From Planctomycetota bacterium (GTDB taxonomy: Bacteria > Planctomycetota > UBA1135 > GCA-002686595), in assembly GCA_014238415.1 (NCBI GenBank), contig JABABA010000010.1, positions 1 to 64,000 of the forward strand: 64,000 bases of DNA, in the 5' to 3' direction. Of this stretch, positions 1 through 7,337 are shown piece after piece (position 1 is the stretch's first letter; each line of letters opens with the position of its first letter). Position numbers and translations under genes: made by a program. The notes beneath the pieces were generated by a model that saw only the letters and a program-made list of their open reading frames with translations, was not told the origin of the DNA and did not search any database.

Positions 1-162
1 GAGGGTGCCAAGGCCAAGAAAGCCTCTGCCGCCAAGAAGAGCGAGTGCAGTGCTGAGGGTGCCAAGGCCAAGAAAGCTTCTGCCACCAAGAAGAGCGAGT
101 GCAGTGCTGAAGGCGCCAAGGCCAAGAAAGCCTCCACAGCCAAGAAAGCAGATTGTGGTTCC
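1..162 (+). repeat. Three tandem 54-base coding repeats
   Basis: Units at 1-54, 55-108 and 109-162 each encode 18 residues (EGAKAKKASxxKKxxCxx). The first two are nearly identical in DNA and the third has diverged. The array probably continues upstream of the window. Confidence 0.85.
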
Positions 163-219
163 CCCTGCGAGAGCAGTAAGACGAAGGCCTTAGGGAAGGT
201 TGCTGGCACCAAGGGCTGA
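1..219 (+). CDS. Lys/Ala/Cys-rich repeat protein, C-terminal end (histone H1-like tail?)
   Basis: The reading frame is open from the first base of the window to TGA at 217-219, so this is the 3' part of a gene that starts upstream. It encodes about 72 residues of very basic, low-complexity sequence. An 18-residue unit beginning EGAKAKKAS occurs three times and is followed by a short tail ending in AGTKG. The Lys/Ala composition resembles the tails of bacterial histone H1-like proteins, but each unit also carries a cysteine (SECSA, or DCGS in the last copy), which is not typical of H1 tails. Without the N-terminal part no function can be assigned; nucleic-acid binding is an inference from charge. 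A strong hairpin terminator follows. Confidence 0.6.
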   Translation, partial: EGAKAKKASAAKKSECSAEGAKAKKASATKKSECSAEGAKAKKASTAKKADCGSPCESSKTKALGKVAGTKG

Positions 220-243
220 TTTTACCCCCTGATACCAAACGCC

Positions 244-278
244 AGGGCCGGTCCTCTTCGTGAGGGCCGGCCCTGTTT
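244..278 (+). terminator. Strong hairpin terminator
   Basis: A 13-bp stem (arms 244-256 and 262-274, one G-T wobble) closes a five-base TTCGT loop and is followed by GTTTCTGTTG. It lies 25 bases after the stop of the repeat protein and before the methyltransferase gene, as expected for a factor-independent terminator. Confidence 0.75.
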
Positions 279-309
279 CTGTTGTCGGACCTGGGGAACT
301 GCCACTAGG

Positions 310-1227
310 ATGAGCGCTGTGTTGAGCGTGGCCGTATTTCCCTTTGAGTCCCTGACGGACTACTGCCTCTTGGATAGTGGGGCAGGAGAAAAGCTCGAGC
401 GTTTCGGGGACCTGGTGCTTGCGCGGCCCGATCCCCAAGCTCTGTGGTGCCGGCGTCTTGATCAGGCTGAGTGGGACGCGGCTGACTTGCACTTTCAACG
501 AGAGTCTGATCGGGGTGGTCGCTGGGCGGCCGGGCCGACGGCTCCCAAGGGAGTTGCTAAGGAGGGCTTCAGTTGGACTGTTGCCCATAGGGGAGTCTCG
601 TTTGTGTTGCGCCCAACATCTTTCAAGCATGTGGGGCTCTTTCCCGAACAGGCGGGCAACTGGGAGTGGCTTGCGGGGCCCGACCAGCCTGCGGGCCAGA
701 GCATGCTGAACCTCTTCGGCTACACCGGAGCGGCCAGTGTGATTGCTGTGGCCGGGGGCTTTCATGTGACTCATGTGGATGCTTCTCGTCAGTCCTTGTC
801 CTGGGCCATCGAGAACCTCGTCGCCAGTGGGCTTGCCCAGGACTCCATGCGGGTGATTTGTGACGATGCCCTGGCCTTTGCGCGTCGAGAGGTTCGGCGG
901 GGCAAGCAGTATGATGCGATCATGCTGGATCCGCCCCACTACGGCCGAGGTCCCAAGGGGGAACTGTGGCAGCTTGAGATGGGTCTGGATGCTCTGGTTC
1001 AGTGTGCCCTGCAACTACTCGCACCTGGGGGGCGGCTGGTGCTCTCAACCTATGCGGTTGGGCACTCGCCCTTGACCCTGCAGGAGTTGTTCCGGGCTCA
1101 CGCGCATCCGGGGGATGACTTTGCTGCGGCGGAACTGGCATTGGAGGAAGAACAGCGGGAGGGCTTGAACTCGCGTCTTCTGCCCGCGGGCTTCGGCGTG
1201 CGCTTGCGCCGGGAACGGGAGGCGTGA
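310..1227 (+). CDS. Class I SAM-dependent RNA methyltransferase (RlmI/Methyltrans_SAM type)
   Basis: A 305-residue protein with the AdoMet-binding motif NLFGYTGAASV at about residues 134-144, the acidic ribose-contact strand ending HVDAS, and the DPPHYGRG motif at 207-214. The DPP(x)F/Y motif is typical of methyltransferases that modify ring nitrogen or carbon in RNA, and the closest family by pattern is the COG1092/RlmI-like group. The N-terminal 80 residues are probably a small accessory domain. The target is unknown; rRNA is inferred from the family and from the RluA-type gene that overlaps its stop by four bases (GTGA). A second, fuller RlmI-like gene lies at 46230-47411. Confidence 0.8.
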   Translation: MSAVLSVAVFPFESLTDYCLLDSGAGEKLERFGDLVLARPDPQALWCRRLDQAEWDAADLHFQRESDRGGRWAAGPTAPKGVAKEGFSWTVAHRGVSFVLRPTSFKHVGLFPEQAGNWEWLAGPDQPAGQSMLNLFGYTGAASVIAVAGGFHVTHVDASRQSLSWAIENLVASGLAQDSMRVICDDALAFARREVRRGKQYDAIMLDPPHYGRGPKGELWQLEMGLDALVQCALQLLAPGGRLVLSTYAVGHSPLTLQELFRAHAHPGDDFAAAELALEEEQREGLNSRLLPAGFGVRLRREREA

Positions 1228-1940
1228 GTTCGTTGGCAGTGCTCTGGTGTGACAACCATGTGTTGGCCATCGAGAAACCCGCGGGACTTCCCAGCGTGCC
1301 CGATGAAAGCGGTGACGAGAGCGCCCTCGACCTTGCTCGGGTCTGGGTCAAACAGGAATACAGGAAGCCTGGGGATGTTTTCCTGGGAGTCGTGCACCGT
1401 TTGGATCGACCGGTTTCGGGTGTGTTGTGTTTTGGGCGCACCAGTAAGGGCGCTGCGCGCCTGACCGAGAGCCTGCGGGAGCGACAGGTGCAGAAGACCT
1501 ATCTGGGTGTGGTAGAAGGGGAGTTGAGCGGGGAAGGACTGCTGGAGCAGACCCTGCTCAAAGATCAAGCAGCCAATCGGGTGAAGGTCGTGGAGCACGG
1601 AACCGAAGGAGCGCGTCTGGCCAGTACCCGTTGGCGTGTGCTGCGTAGCGAAGGGAGGACCTCTCTGATTGAGTTGGAGCCCCTCACGGGGCGATCGCAT
1701 CAATTGCGGCTGGCTTGCGCGACCTTGGGTGTACCTTTATTGGGGGACTTGAAGTACGGAGCTCAGTCAGCACTCCCGGATCGAAGTGTCGCCTTGCACA
1801 GCTTGCGATTCTGCACTCCTCATCCGACCCGCGAAGAATGGCTTCGCTTGGAGTGTCGGCCTCCTTCGGGTGCCTGGTGGAAAGTCGCCACAGGGGTCAG
1901 GGTTCACTCCGGCGGTTCTCTGGTGGAGGCCAAGGCGTGA
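1224..1940 (+). CDS. RluA-family pseudouridine synthase
   Basis: A 238-residue protein that would isomerise uridine to pseudouridine in rRNA or tRNA. The catalytic RluA motif HRLDRPVSG is at residues 59-67 with Asp61 as the nucleophile. Further family signatures are an early KPAG segment and GRSHQLRLACATLG toward the C-terminus. It lacks an S4 domain, so it resembles the compact RluA/TruC branch. The start is GTG at 1224, overlapping the stop of the methyltransferase (GTGA), so the two are translationally coupled. The exact substrate base cannot be read from sequence. Confidence 0.9.
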   Translation: MSSLAVLWCDNHVLAIEKPAGLPSVPDESGDESALDLARVWVKQEYRKPGDVFLGVVHRLDRPVSGVLCFGRTSKGAARLTESLRERQVQKTYLGVVEGELSGEGLLEQTLLKDQAANRVKVVEHGTEGARLASTRWRVLRSEGRTSLIELEPLTGRSHQLRLACATLGVPLLGDLKYGAQSALPDRSVALHSLRFCTPHPTREEWLRLECRPPSGAWWKVATGVRVHSGGSLVEAKA

Positions 1941-3058
1941 ATCGTTGGGATGGCTTCGCGCTTGTCGGGTTGACTCTCGGGTTGCTCGGATCCCTGGCGC
2001 TCATGGGCGGACCGACGGGATTCAGCGCGGGCATGGACTTCAATGGTGCGCCTCTGGAAGATTGGATGGGGCCCTTCTATCAGCAGGCTCTCTCGGTCAT
2101 GGAGGGCACAGCCCAGCCCGTGGATGGTTTCATCTACCCACCCTCGGCGGCAGTTCTGCTTGCTCCCCTGGCCTGGATTGGTCCGGCGCTGCTGGCCTGG
2201 GTCGGGCTGGGCCTTCAGCTGTTGTCTTTTGTGGTGCTGGTCTTGCTGGTCGTGCGCCTGGGAAGACCCTCGGAAAGTCGGCTGGATCTGCTGCTTCTGG
2301 GCCTTGCTACGGGCAGTTGCTATCCCCTGCTGCACTCCCTCCACTGGGGGCAGATGGGTGCACCCCTGGCAGCTCTCTGCGCGTTGAGTCTGTTCCTTTG
2401 GCAGAAGGAGCGACCTGGTCCCGCTGCCTGGGTCCTGGCAGTGGCTGCGGGCATCAAGCTCTACCCGGCAATCCTCTGGTTGCCGCGGTTTCTTGTGGAG
2501 GGTGTGCGTCGTGTGGATTGGATCGCGGCCTTGGTGGTGTTGGTAGGCTTGCCTCTGGCGGCCTTTGGCACCGATGCGATTGCATTTGGTCAGCAGGTTC
2601 TCGATCGCCTGGATGTTGCGGTGAGGGCTGGAGGAGATTGGGCAGGGTCGGTCAACCGTCAGGGTTTTCCTCTGGTCGTGGGGCGCCTGCTGGGCTTTCC
2701 CGAGGCTGGAATTCTGGAGCGAGGATTCTCCCTTGCTCTGCTTGCTGCAGTTCTTTGGCATGGCCGTACCTTGGCCATGAAGGAAGGCTGGGCCATGGGG
2801 GCTGGATTGCTACTGGCCTGCTTGCCCTTTTTTCCTGGACCTTGCTGGCCCCACCACTTGAGTGCCCTGCCGATCTGCTGGTGGTTGGCGGCCCAGCGTG
2901 GTACGAGGTCGCGGGTTCTGGTGGCGCTCTCGGTTTTCCTGGGGAGCTTGCCCGCCTTCGTGTTGTACGGAGGTTGGCCAGACGCGATATCCATGGGGCT
3001 TCCCGCTTGGAGTGGTGTGGCGGTGGGTTTGGCATTTGTGCTTCCCGGTGATTCCTGA
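1937..3058 (+). CDS. GT87-like polyprenol-phosphate-sugar glycosyltransferase (membrane)
   Basis: The reading frame is open from further upstream, but the natural start is GTG at 1937, which overlaps the rluA-type stop as GTGA in the same manner as the preceding pair. The 373-residue product is almost entirely hydrophobic, with about ten membrane segments. An early luminal region contains MDFNGAPLEDWMGPFYQQA and a VDGFIYPPSA motif, then a basic KLYP motif (AAGIKLYPAILWLP). This layout is typical of the DUF2029/GT87 family, which transfers mannose or arabinofuranose from lipid-linked donors. Donor and acceptor are not predictable here. Confidence 0.7.
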   Translation: MNRWDGFALVGLTLGLLGSLALMGGPTGFSAGMDFNGAPLEDWMGPFYQQALSVMEGTAQPVDGFIYPPSAAVLLAPLAWIGPALLAWVGLGLQLLSFVVLVLLVVRLGRPSESRLDLLLLGLATGSCYPLLHSLHWGQMGAPLAALCALSLFLWQKERPGPAAWVLAVAAGIKLYPAILWLPRFLVEGVRRVDWIAALVVLVGLPLAAFGTDAIAFGQQVLDRLDVAVRAGGDWAGSVNRQGFPLVVGRLLGFPEAGILERGFSLALLAAVLWHGRTLAMKEGWAMGAGLLLACLPFFPGPCWPHHLSALPICWWLAAQRGTRSRVLVALSVFLGSLPAFVLYGGWPDAISMGLPAWSGVAVGLAFVLPGDS

Positions 3059-3099
3059 CCTCGGTCCATCAGGGAGGCTGCCCACCCAGGGCGAGGGGC

Positions 3100-3108
3100 T
3101 GCTAGACT
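3100..3108 (+). promoter_or_regulatory. Extended -10 element (TGCTAGACT), near-leaderless
   Basis: TG-C-TAGACT ends eight bases before the ATG at 3116, so a transcription start 6-8 bases downstream would fall on the start codon. No -35 match is visible. The same nonamer recurs at 7288 and, as TGCTAGGAT, upstream of lgt. Confidence 0.4.
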
Positions 3109-3115
3109 GGGGTGC

Positions 3116-4735
3116 ATGTGGATACTGCCCCTCACCCTGACCGCTCTCGCACCGATAGGATTCACTTTGACTGGGCCGGCTTCTGGCGTCTTGGCCCAGG
3201 AGCCTGATCAAGGTAAGGAGGAGGTGGACTACAAGCGCGACATCTATCCCATCTTGGCGGGGAGCTGCTTTGAGTGTCATGGTCCGCGCACTCAAAAGGG
3301 AGAGCTGCGCTTGGATACGCGCGAGGGGCTCTTCACGGGAGATCCCGATGCCTTGCCCGTGATCCCCGGCGATCCGGACATGAGCCTCTTGATTGAGCTA
3401 TGCGAGTTGCCGGCGGATGATCCAGACAGGATGCCCGAAGACGGGGATCCCTTGAGTGCTGAGCAGCTTGCCTTGTTGCGCGCGTGGATCACCCAGGGAG
3501 CTCCTTGGGAAAAGGTCGAGGCGGGCCTGCCCTCAACGCCGCGACTGGTGCTGGCGCCCTTGACCGAGGACCAGGAGGCTGCGCGGTCAGCGGCCTTGGT
3601 ACGACTCAAGGCAGGTGGTTGGGCAGCATTGGCGGTGGCTGATGGATTGCATGCGGTGGATGTGAATCTCTCCCTGGGCAAGCCTGCAGCCGGGGATGTG
3701 CAGCTCGATGACCTTGGGGGCTTGGAGCCCAGTTTGGTCTGGCTCAATCTTTCGGGCACAGGCGTTACCGACGTGGGGCTCGTCAAGTTGTCCAGGTTCA
3801 CTCAGTTGCGGCGCCTGAACCTTGCGCGCACTCAAATCAGTGCCAAGGGTCTAGCTCACTTGGCTGGCCTGAAGGAGCTGGTGGTGCTCAATCTCTATGG
3901 ATCTACCGTTGGAGATGCAGCCGTTGAAGCGATTGCGGCGCTGCCTGCTTTGAAGCGGCTCTATCTGTGGGACTCGACATTTTCCTCCGAGGGTTGCAGC
4001 CGATTGGCTGTACTGCGACCGGAACTCATGATCGATCGTGGTCTTGAGCCCGGGGATGTGGTGGCTCCACCCACTGGCGGAGCGAAGAACGAGCTCTGTC
4101 CCGTGCTCGGAACCAAGGTGGATCCCAAGGTGGTATCGGTCTTTGATGGTCGTCCTGTGGCTTTCTGTTGCGCCAAGTGCAAGACCGCCTTTGATGCGGA
4201 CCCGGCCAAGTACGCGGACAAGGTGACCAAGGGCGATGCGCCCAAAGCTAAGCCAGTCGCGATCAACAAGTCCTGCCCTGTCTCTGGTGTAGATGTGGAT
4301 CCGTCCGTGACCAGTGACCATGAGGGCAAGCTCGTCGCCTTTTGTTGCGGCAAGTGCAAGGCGAGTTTCGACGCAGACCCGGCCAAGTACGCGGACAAGT
4401 TGCCCAAGGCGAAGCTCACCGCGATCAACAAGTCCTGCCCTGTCTCTGGTGCAGATGTGGATCCGTCCGTGACCAGTGACCATGAGGGCAAGCTCGTCGC
4501 CTTTTGTTGCGGCAAGTGCAAGGCGAGTTTCGACGCAGACCCGGCTAAGTACGCGGACAAGTTGCCCAAGGCGAAGCTTACCGCGATCAACAAGTCCTGC
4601 CCGGTCTCTGGTGCAGATGTGGATCCGGCCGTGACCAGTGACCATAAGGGCAAGCTCGTCGCCTTTTGTTGCGGCAAATGTAAGGCGAGTTTCGACGCAG
4701 ATCCGGCTAAGTACGCAGACAAGTTGCCGGGCTGA
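3116..4735 (+). CDS. Secreted cytochrome c (PSCyt1)-leucine-rich repeat-YHS array protein
   Basis: A 539-residue exported protein with a signal peptide (cleavage near VLAQ, residue 28). A planctomycete-type cytochrome domain carries haem motif CFECH at 51-55 followed by KGELRLDTREGL. Leucine-rich repeats cover about residues 175-305. Four YHS-like modules run from about residue 325 to the end, each with CPVxGxxVDP, FCCxKCK and FDADPAKYADK. The first YHS copy is diverged; the other three are nearly identical at DNA level. YHS/TRASH-type cysteine clusters usually bind metals, so the tail could be a metal-binding array attached to an electron-transfer domain (inference). The stop lies three bases from the convergent mqnE stop. 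Confidence 0.85.
   Translation: MWILPLTLTALAPIGFTLTGPASGVLAQEPDQGKEEVDYKRDIYPILAGSCFECHGPRTQKGELRLDTREGLFTGDPDALPVIPGDPDMSLLIELCELPADDPDRMPEDGDPLSAEQLALLRAWITQGAPWEKVEAGLPSTPRLVLAPLTEDQEAARSAALVRLKAGGWAALAVADGLHAVDVNLSLGKPAAGDVQLDDLGGLEPSLVWLNLSGTGVTDVGLVKLSRFTQLRRLNLARTQISAKGLAHLAGLKELVVLNLYGSTVGDAAVEAIAALPALKRLYLWDSTFSSEGCSRLAVLRPELMIDRGLEPGDVVAPPTGGAKNELCPVLGTKVDPKVVSVFDGRPVAFCCAKCKTAFDADPAKYADKVTKGDAPKAKPVAINKSCPVSGVDVDPSVTSDHEGKLVAFCCGKCKASFDADPAKYADKLPKAKLTAINKSCPVSGADVDPSVTSDHEGKLVAFCCGKCKASFDADPAKYADKLPKAKLTAINKSCPVSGADVDPAVTSDHKGKLVAFCCGKCKASFDADPAKYADKLPG
4261..4735 (+). repeat. Three 162-base tandem repeats encoding YHS modules
   Basis: Units begin at 4261, 4423 and 4585 with the same GATCAACAAG. 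Spacing is exactly 162 bases (54 codons), and the last unit is cut short by the stop codon. Near-identity of the DNA indicates recent duplication or gene conversion. Confidence 0.9.
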
Positions 4736-4738
4736 GCC

Positions 4739-5941
4739 TCAGCCCAGGCCTGATGCGGCGGAACCCACCGGGGCCAACTCTTCGTCGCCGCTCCAGACCA
4801 CCGAGTAGAGGGTGTCGCGTTCCACTGGGATTCGCCCGGCCTCCCTGATCCAGGTCTCCAATTCCCTGCGCTCCACGCTCTGGGGGGTTGTGGCTCCCGC
4901 ATCGTGGTAGATTTTTTCCTCCACTACAGTTCCATCCACATCGTCAGCCCCAAAGGACAGTGCCAGCTGGGCAATGGGGACTGTGAGCAGGATCCAGTAG
5001 GCCTTGATGTGCGGAATATTGTCCAGCATCAAACGGCCGATGGCGATTTCGCGCAGTTCGTCCAGGGCAGTGGGGCCCGGAAGGTGACTCCATTCGGTGT
5101 TCTCCGGATGGAAGGAGAGCGGGATGTAGCACTGCAGTCCACCGGTTTCGTCCTGCAGCTCACGCAGCTGCACCAGATGATCTACGCGCTCCGCCACGGT
5201 CTCGATGTGCCCATGCAACATGGTGCAGTTGCTGTGCAGGCCGGCGGCGTGCACCGTGCGTGTGGTGTCGAGCCACTGCTGGCCTGTATTCTTGAGGTGA
5301 TAGCCCTCTCGTTGAACCCGATCGGCAAAGATCTCCGCGCCGCCTCCGGGGCAGGAGCCGAGGCCCGCTTCGATCAACTCGGGCAGCACTTCTTCCAAGG
5401 GCTTCTTGGCCCGCTTGGCGATCTGCATCAGCTCGATCATGGTGAAGGCCTTGATGTGGATCTCAGGCCGGGCGCTCTTGACTGCCCGCAGAATGTCCAG
5501 GTAGTACTCGTAGGGTAGCTTGGGGTAGATACCAGCCACCATGTGTACCTCGGTCACCGGTTGGTCCAGTTGTTCGGTGATCTTCTGGGCTACCTGTTCG
5601 GGGGTGAAAACATAGGCACCCTCCTGGTTGGGCAGGCGTTGAAACGCGCAGAAGCGACAGAGCTTGTTGCAGACGTTTGTGTAGTTGATGTGCTGGTTGA
5701 TATTGAAATAGGTCAGATCCCCGTGTATGCGCTCGCGCACATGGTTGGCCAGCATGCCAAGGGTCAGGTAGTCCGGGGTTGCGTAGAGTGCCAACCCGTC
5801 GTCGCTTGAGAGGCGTTCTCCCTCCAGCACCTTCGCGCAGATGGAGCCCAGGCCAGCTTGCTCTGCTCGCCGCTGTAGACGCGCAATGTCTTTGGGGTCG
5901 CTGAGGGGAAGCATCAGAGGGAGTTGCTGGTGTTGGCCCAT
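4739..5941 (-). CDS. mqnE: Aminofutalosine synthase MqnE
   Basis: A 400-residue radical SAM enzyme of the futalosine route to menaquinone; it joins 3-[(1-carboxyvinyl)oxy]benzoate to adenosine-derived carbon to give aminofutalosine. The iron-sulfur motif is CNKLCRFC (Cys91, Cys95, Cys98), preceded by INYTNV. Family signatures that separate it from MqnC are GGGAEIF, SNCTMLHGHIET, LQCYIPLSFHPENT and the late KIYHDAGATTPQ. It starts inside the end of mqnC (28-base overlap), so the two paralogous radical SAM genes are coupled. Length is normal for the family. Confidence 0.9.
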   Translation of the reverse strand: MGQHQQLPLMLPLSDPKDIARLQRRAEQAGLGSICAKVLEGERLSSDDGLALYATPDYLTLGMLANHVRERIHGDLTYFNINQHINYTNVCNKLCRFCAFQRLPNQEGAYVFTPEQVAQKITEQLDQPVTEVHMVAGIYPKLPYEYYLDILRAVKSARPEIHIKAFTMIELMQIAKRAKKPLEEVLPELIEAGLGSCPGGGAEIFADRVQREGYHLKNTGQQWLDTTRTVHAAGLHSNCTMLHGHIETVAERVDHLVQLRELQDETGGLQCYIPLSFHPENTEWSHLPGPTALDELREIAIGRLMLDNIPHIKAYWILLTVPIAQLALSFGADDVDGTVVEEKIYHDAGATTPQSVERRELETWIREAGRIPVERDTLYSVVWSGDEELAPVGSAASGLG

Positions 5942-7155
5942 TCAGTGGGCGCGGCGCGGTGATTGGCGGCCTCTTCGCGGCATGCGGGACCGCTGGGCTC
6001 GCCTTCCTGGGGGTCGACCAAACCGTACCAGGAGTTGCGTTGACGGGGGCTGAAGCCTGCACCATGGATCTGAGCTTCCAGGCGTTGGATTGACTCCAGA
6101 TTGAAGCAGTCGGCGGCGGAGACCACATTCTCTTCGATCATCGTTCCTCCGAAGTCGTTGGCCCCGTAGTGCAGGCTGACCTGGGCCAGCTTGGTGCCTT
6201 GGGTCACATAGCTGGTCTGGATGTTCTCGAAGTTGTCGAGCACGATTCGCGCCAGTGCTTGTACGCGCAGGTAGACCGCTGGCGTGGTTTTTTCGGGGTA
6301 GAGGTGCTCTTCTGGGACCCCATGGGGCTGGGTGTTCCAGGTGGCGAAGGCGGTGAAGCCGCCGGTCGTGTCCTGCAGGTCGCGCAGTCGGATCAGGTGC
6401 TTGATCCGTTCAGCGGGGGTTTCCAGGTTGCCATACATCATTGTTGCTGATGAGCGCAGGCCCGCCTCGTGCGTCCGCTGGTGCACTTCCAGCCAGCGGT
6501 TTGTGCTGGTCTTCTTGGGGGCGATCAGCTTGCGTACTCGCTCGACCAGGATCTCAGCTCCGGCTCCGGGCAGGCTGCCCATGCCCGCTTCGATCAAGTC
6601 GGCAATGATCTCTTCCAGTGGGCGCTTTTCCATCACGCTGAAGTGGTCGAGTTCAGGAGCTGAAAGGGCATGGCAGTTGATATTGAAACGCTGCTTGAGA
6701 TCGCTGATCAACTCGCACCACCAGTCGCTCAGGAGCTGCGGGTGGTGGCCGCCTTGCATCAACAACTGCTGGCCGCCCAGGTCCACGGTTTCCTGGACCT
6801 TGCGATAGATCTCGTCCCGCGAGAGTACATACGCTTCTTTATGTCCCGGCGAACGGTAGAAGGCGCAGAAGCCGCAGTCGGTGACGCAGACATTGGTGGG
6901 GTTGATGTTCCTATCCACGATGTAGGTCACGCGGTTCCCAGGGTGCAGGCGCTGGCGCACACCATCTGCCATGCGGCCGAGGGTCAGAAGATCCGCGTGC
7001 TCATGCAGAAAGAAGGCCTCTTGTTCCAGTATGCGCTCGCCAGCCAGGACACGGTCTTCCAGCTGTTCCAGGGCGGCGGAGTGCTTTCGGCGACCCTGGG
7101 AGGCGCGGGGGGCCTGCCAGCCGTGCGGGCGTCGGGGCTCACTGGGTGCGATCAT
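5914..7155 (-). CDS. mqnC: Cyclic dehypoxanthine futalosine synthase MqnC
   Basis: A 413-residue radical SAM enzyme that cyclises dehypoxanthine futalosine in menaquinone biosynthesis. The cluster motif is CVTDCGFC (Cys90, Cys94, Cys97), preceded by YIVDRNINPTNV. Other MqnC signatures are LLMQGGHHPQL, HALSAPELDHF, GAGAEIL and the long FATWNTQP segment. It is the first gene of an mqnC-mqnE unit, showing that the organism makes menaquinone by the futalosine rather than the MenF-MenD pathway. The first ~25 residues are not conserved-looking, but the ATG at 7155 sits just after a good promoter. Confidence 0.9.
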   Translation of the reverse strand: MIAPSEPRRPHGWQAPRASQGRRKHSAALEQLEDRVLAGERILEQEAFFLHEHADLLTLGRMADGVRQRLHPGNRVTYIVDRNINPTNVCVTDCGFCAFYRSPGHKEAYVLSRDEIYRKVQETVDLGGQQLLMQGGHHPQLLSDWWCELISDLKQRFNINCHALSAPELDHFSVMEKRPLEEIIADLIEAGMGSLPGAGAEILVERVRKLIAPKKTSTNRWLEVHQRTHEAGLRSSATMMYGNLETPAERIKHLIRLRDLQDTTGGFTAFATWNTQPHGVPEEHLYPEKTTPAVYLRVQALARIVLDNFENIQTSYVTQGTKLAQVSLHYGANDFGGTMIEENVVSAADCFNLESIQRLEAQIHGAGFSPRQRNSWYGLVDPQEGEPSGPACREEAANHRAAPTEWANTSNSL

Positions 7156-7163
7156 GGGCGACC

Positions 7164-7192
7164 ATTCTAGCGGCAGCCCGACCCCGTGTCTT
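7164..7192 (-). promoter_or_regulatory. Promoter of mqnC-mqnE (-35 AAGACA, -10 TAGAAT)
   Basis: Read on the minus strand, AAGACA (7187-7192) and TAGAAT (7164-7169) are separated by 17 bases. The -10 box ends nine bases before the mqnC ATG, so the transcript would have almost no leader. Confidence 0.5.
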
Positions 7193-7287
7193 TGGGGCTC
7201 TTGAGTGCGCCACGTGCTGGAGTTGCTCAGCGGCTTGGTCGGTCACCTTGTTTCTTGCCCCTGATCCCTGGAGAGCGCCGGGTGGCC

Positions 7288-7296
7288 TGCTAGACT
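7288..7296 (+). promoter_or_regulatory. Extended -10 element upstream of glyS
   Basis: TG-C-TAGACT is identical to the element at 3100-3108. It lies 41 bases before the glyS ATG, which would give a leader of about 35 bases. Confidence 0.4.
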
Positions 7297-7337
7297 CTGC
7301 GACCGGGAGCCGCTCCCCGCGCCCCTCCTGAACTCAA

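Noticed and set aside
4261-4735. Regular repeats considered as a CRISPR array
   Set aside because: The repeats are 162 bases, directly adjacent without spacers, and encode YHS domains in one frame.
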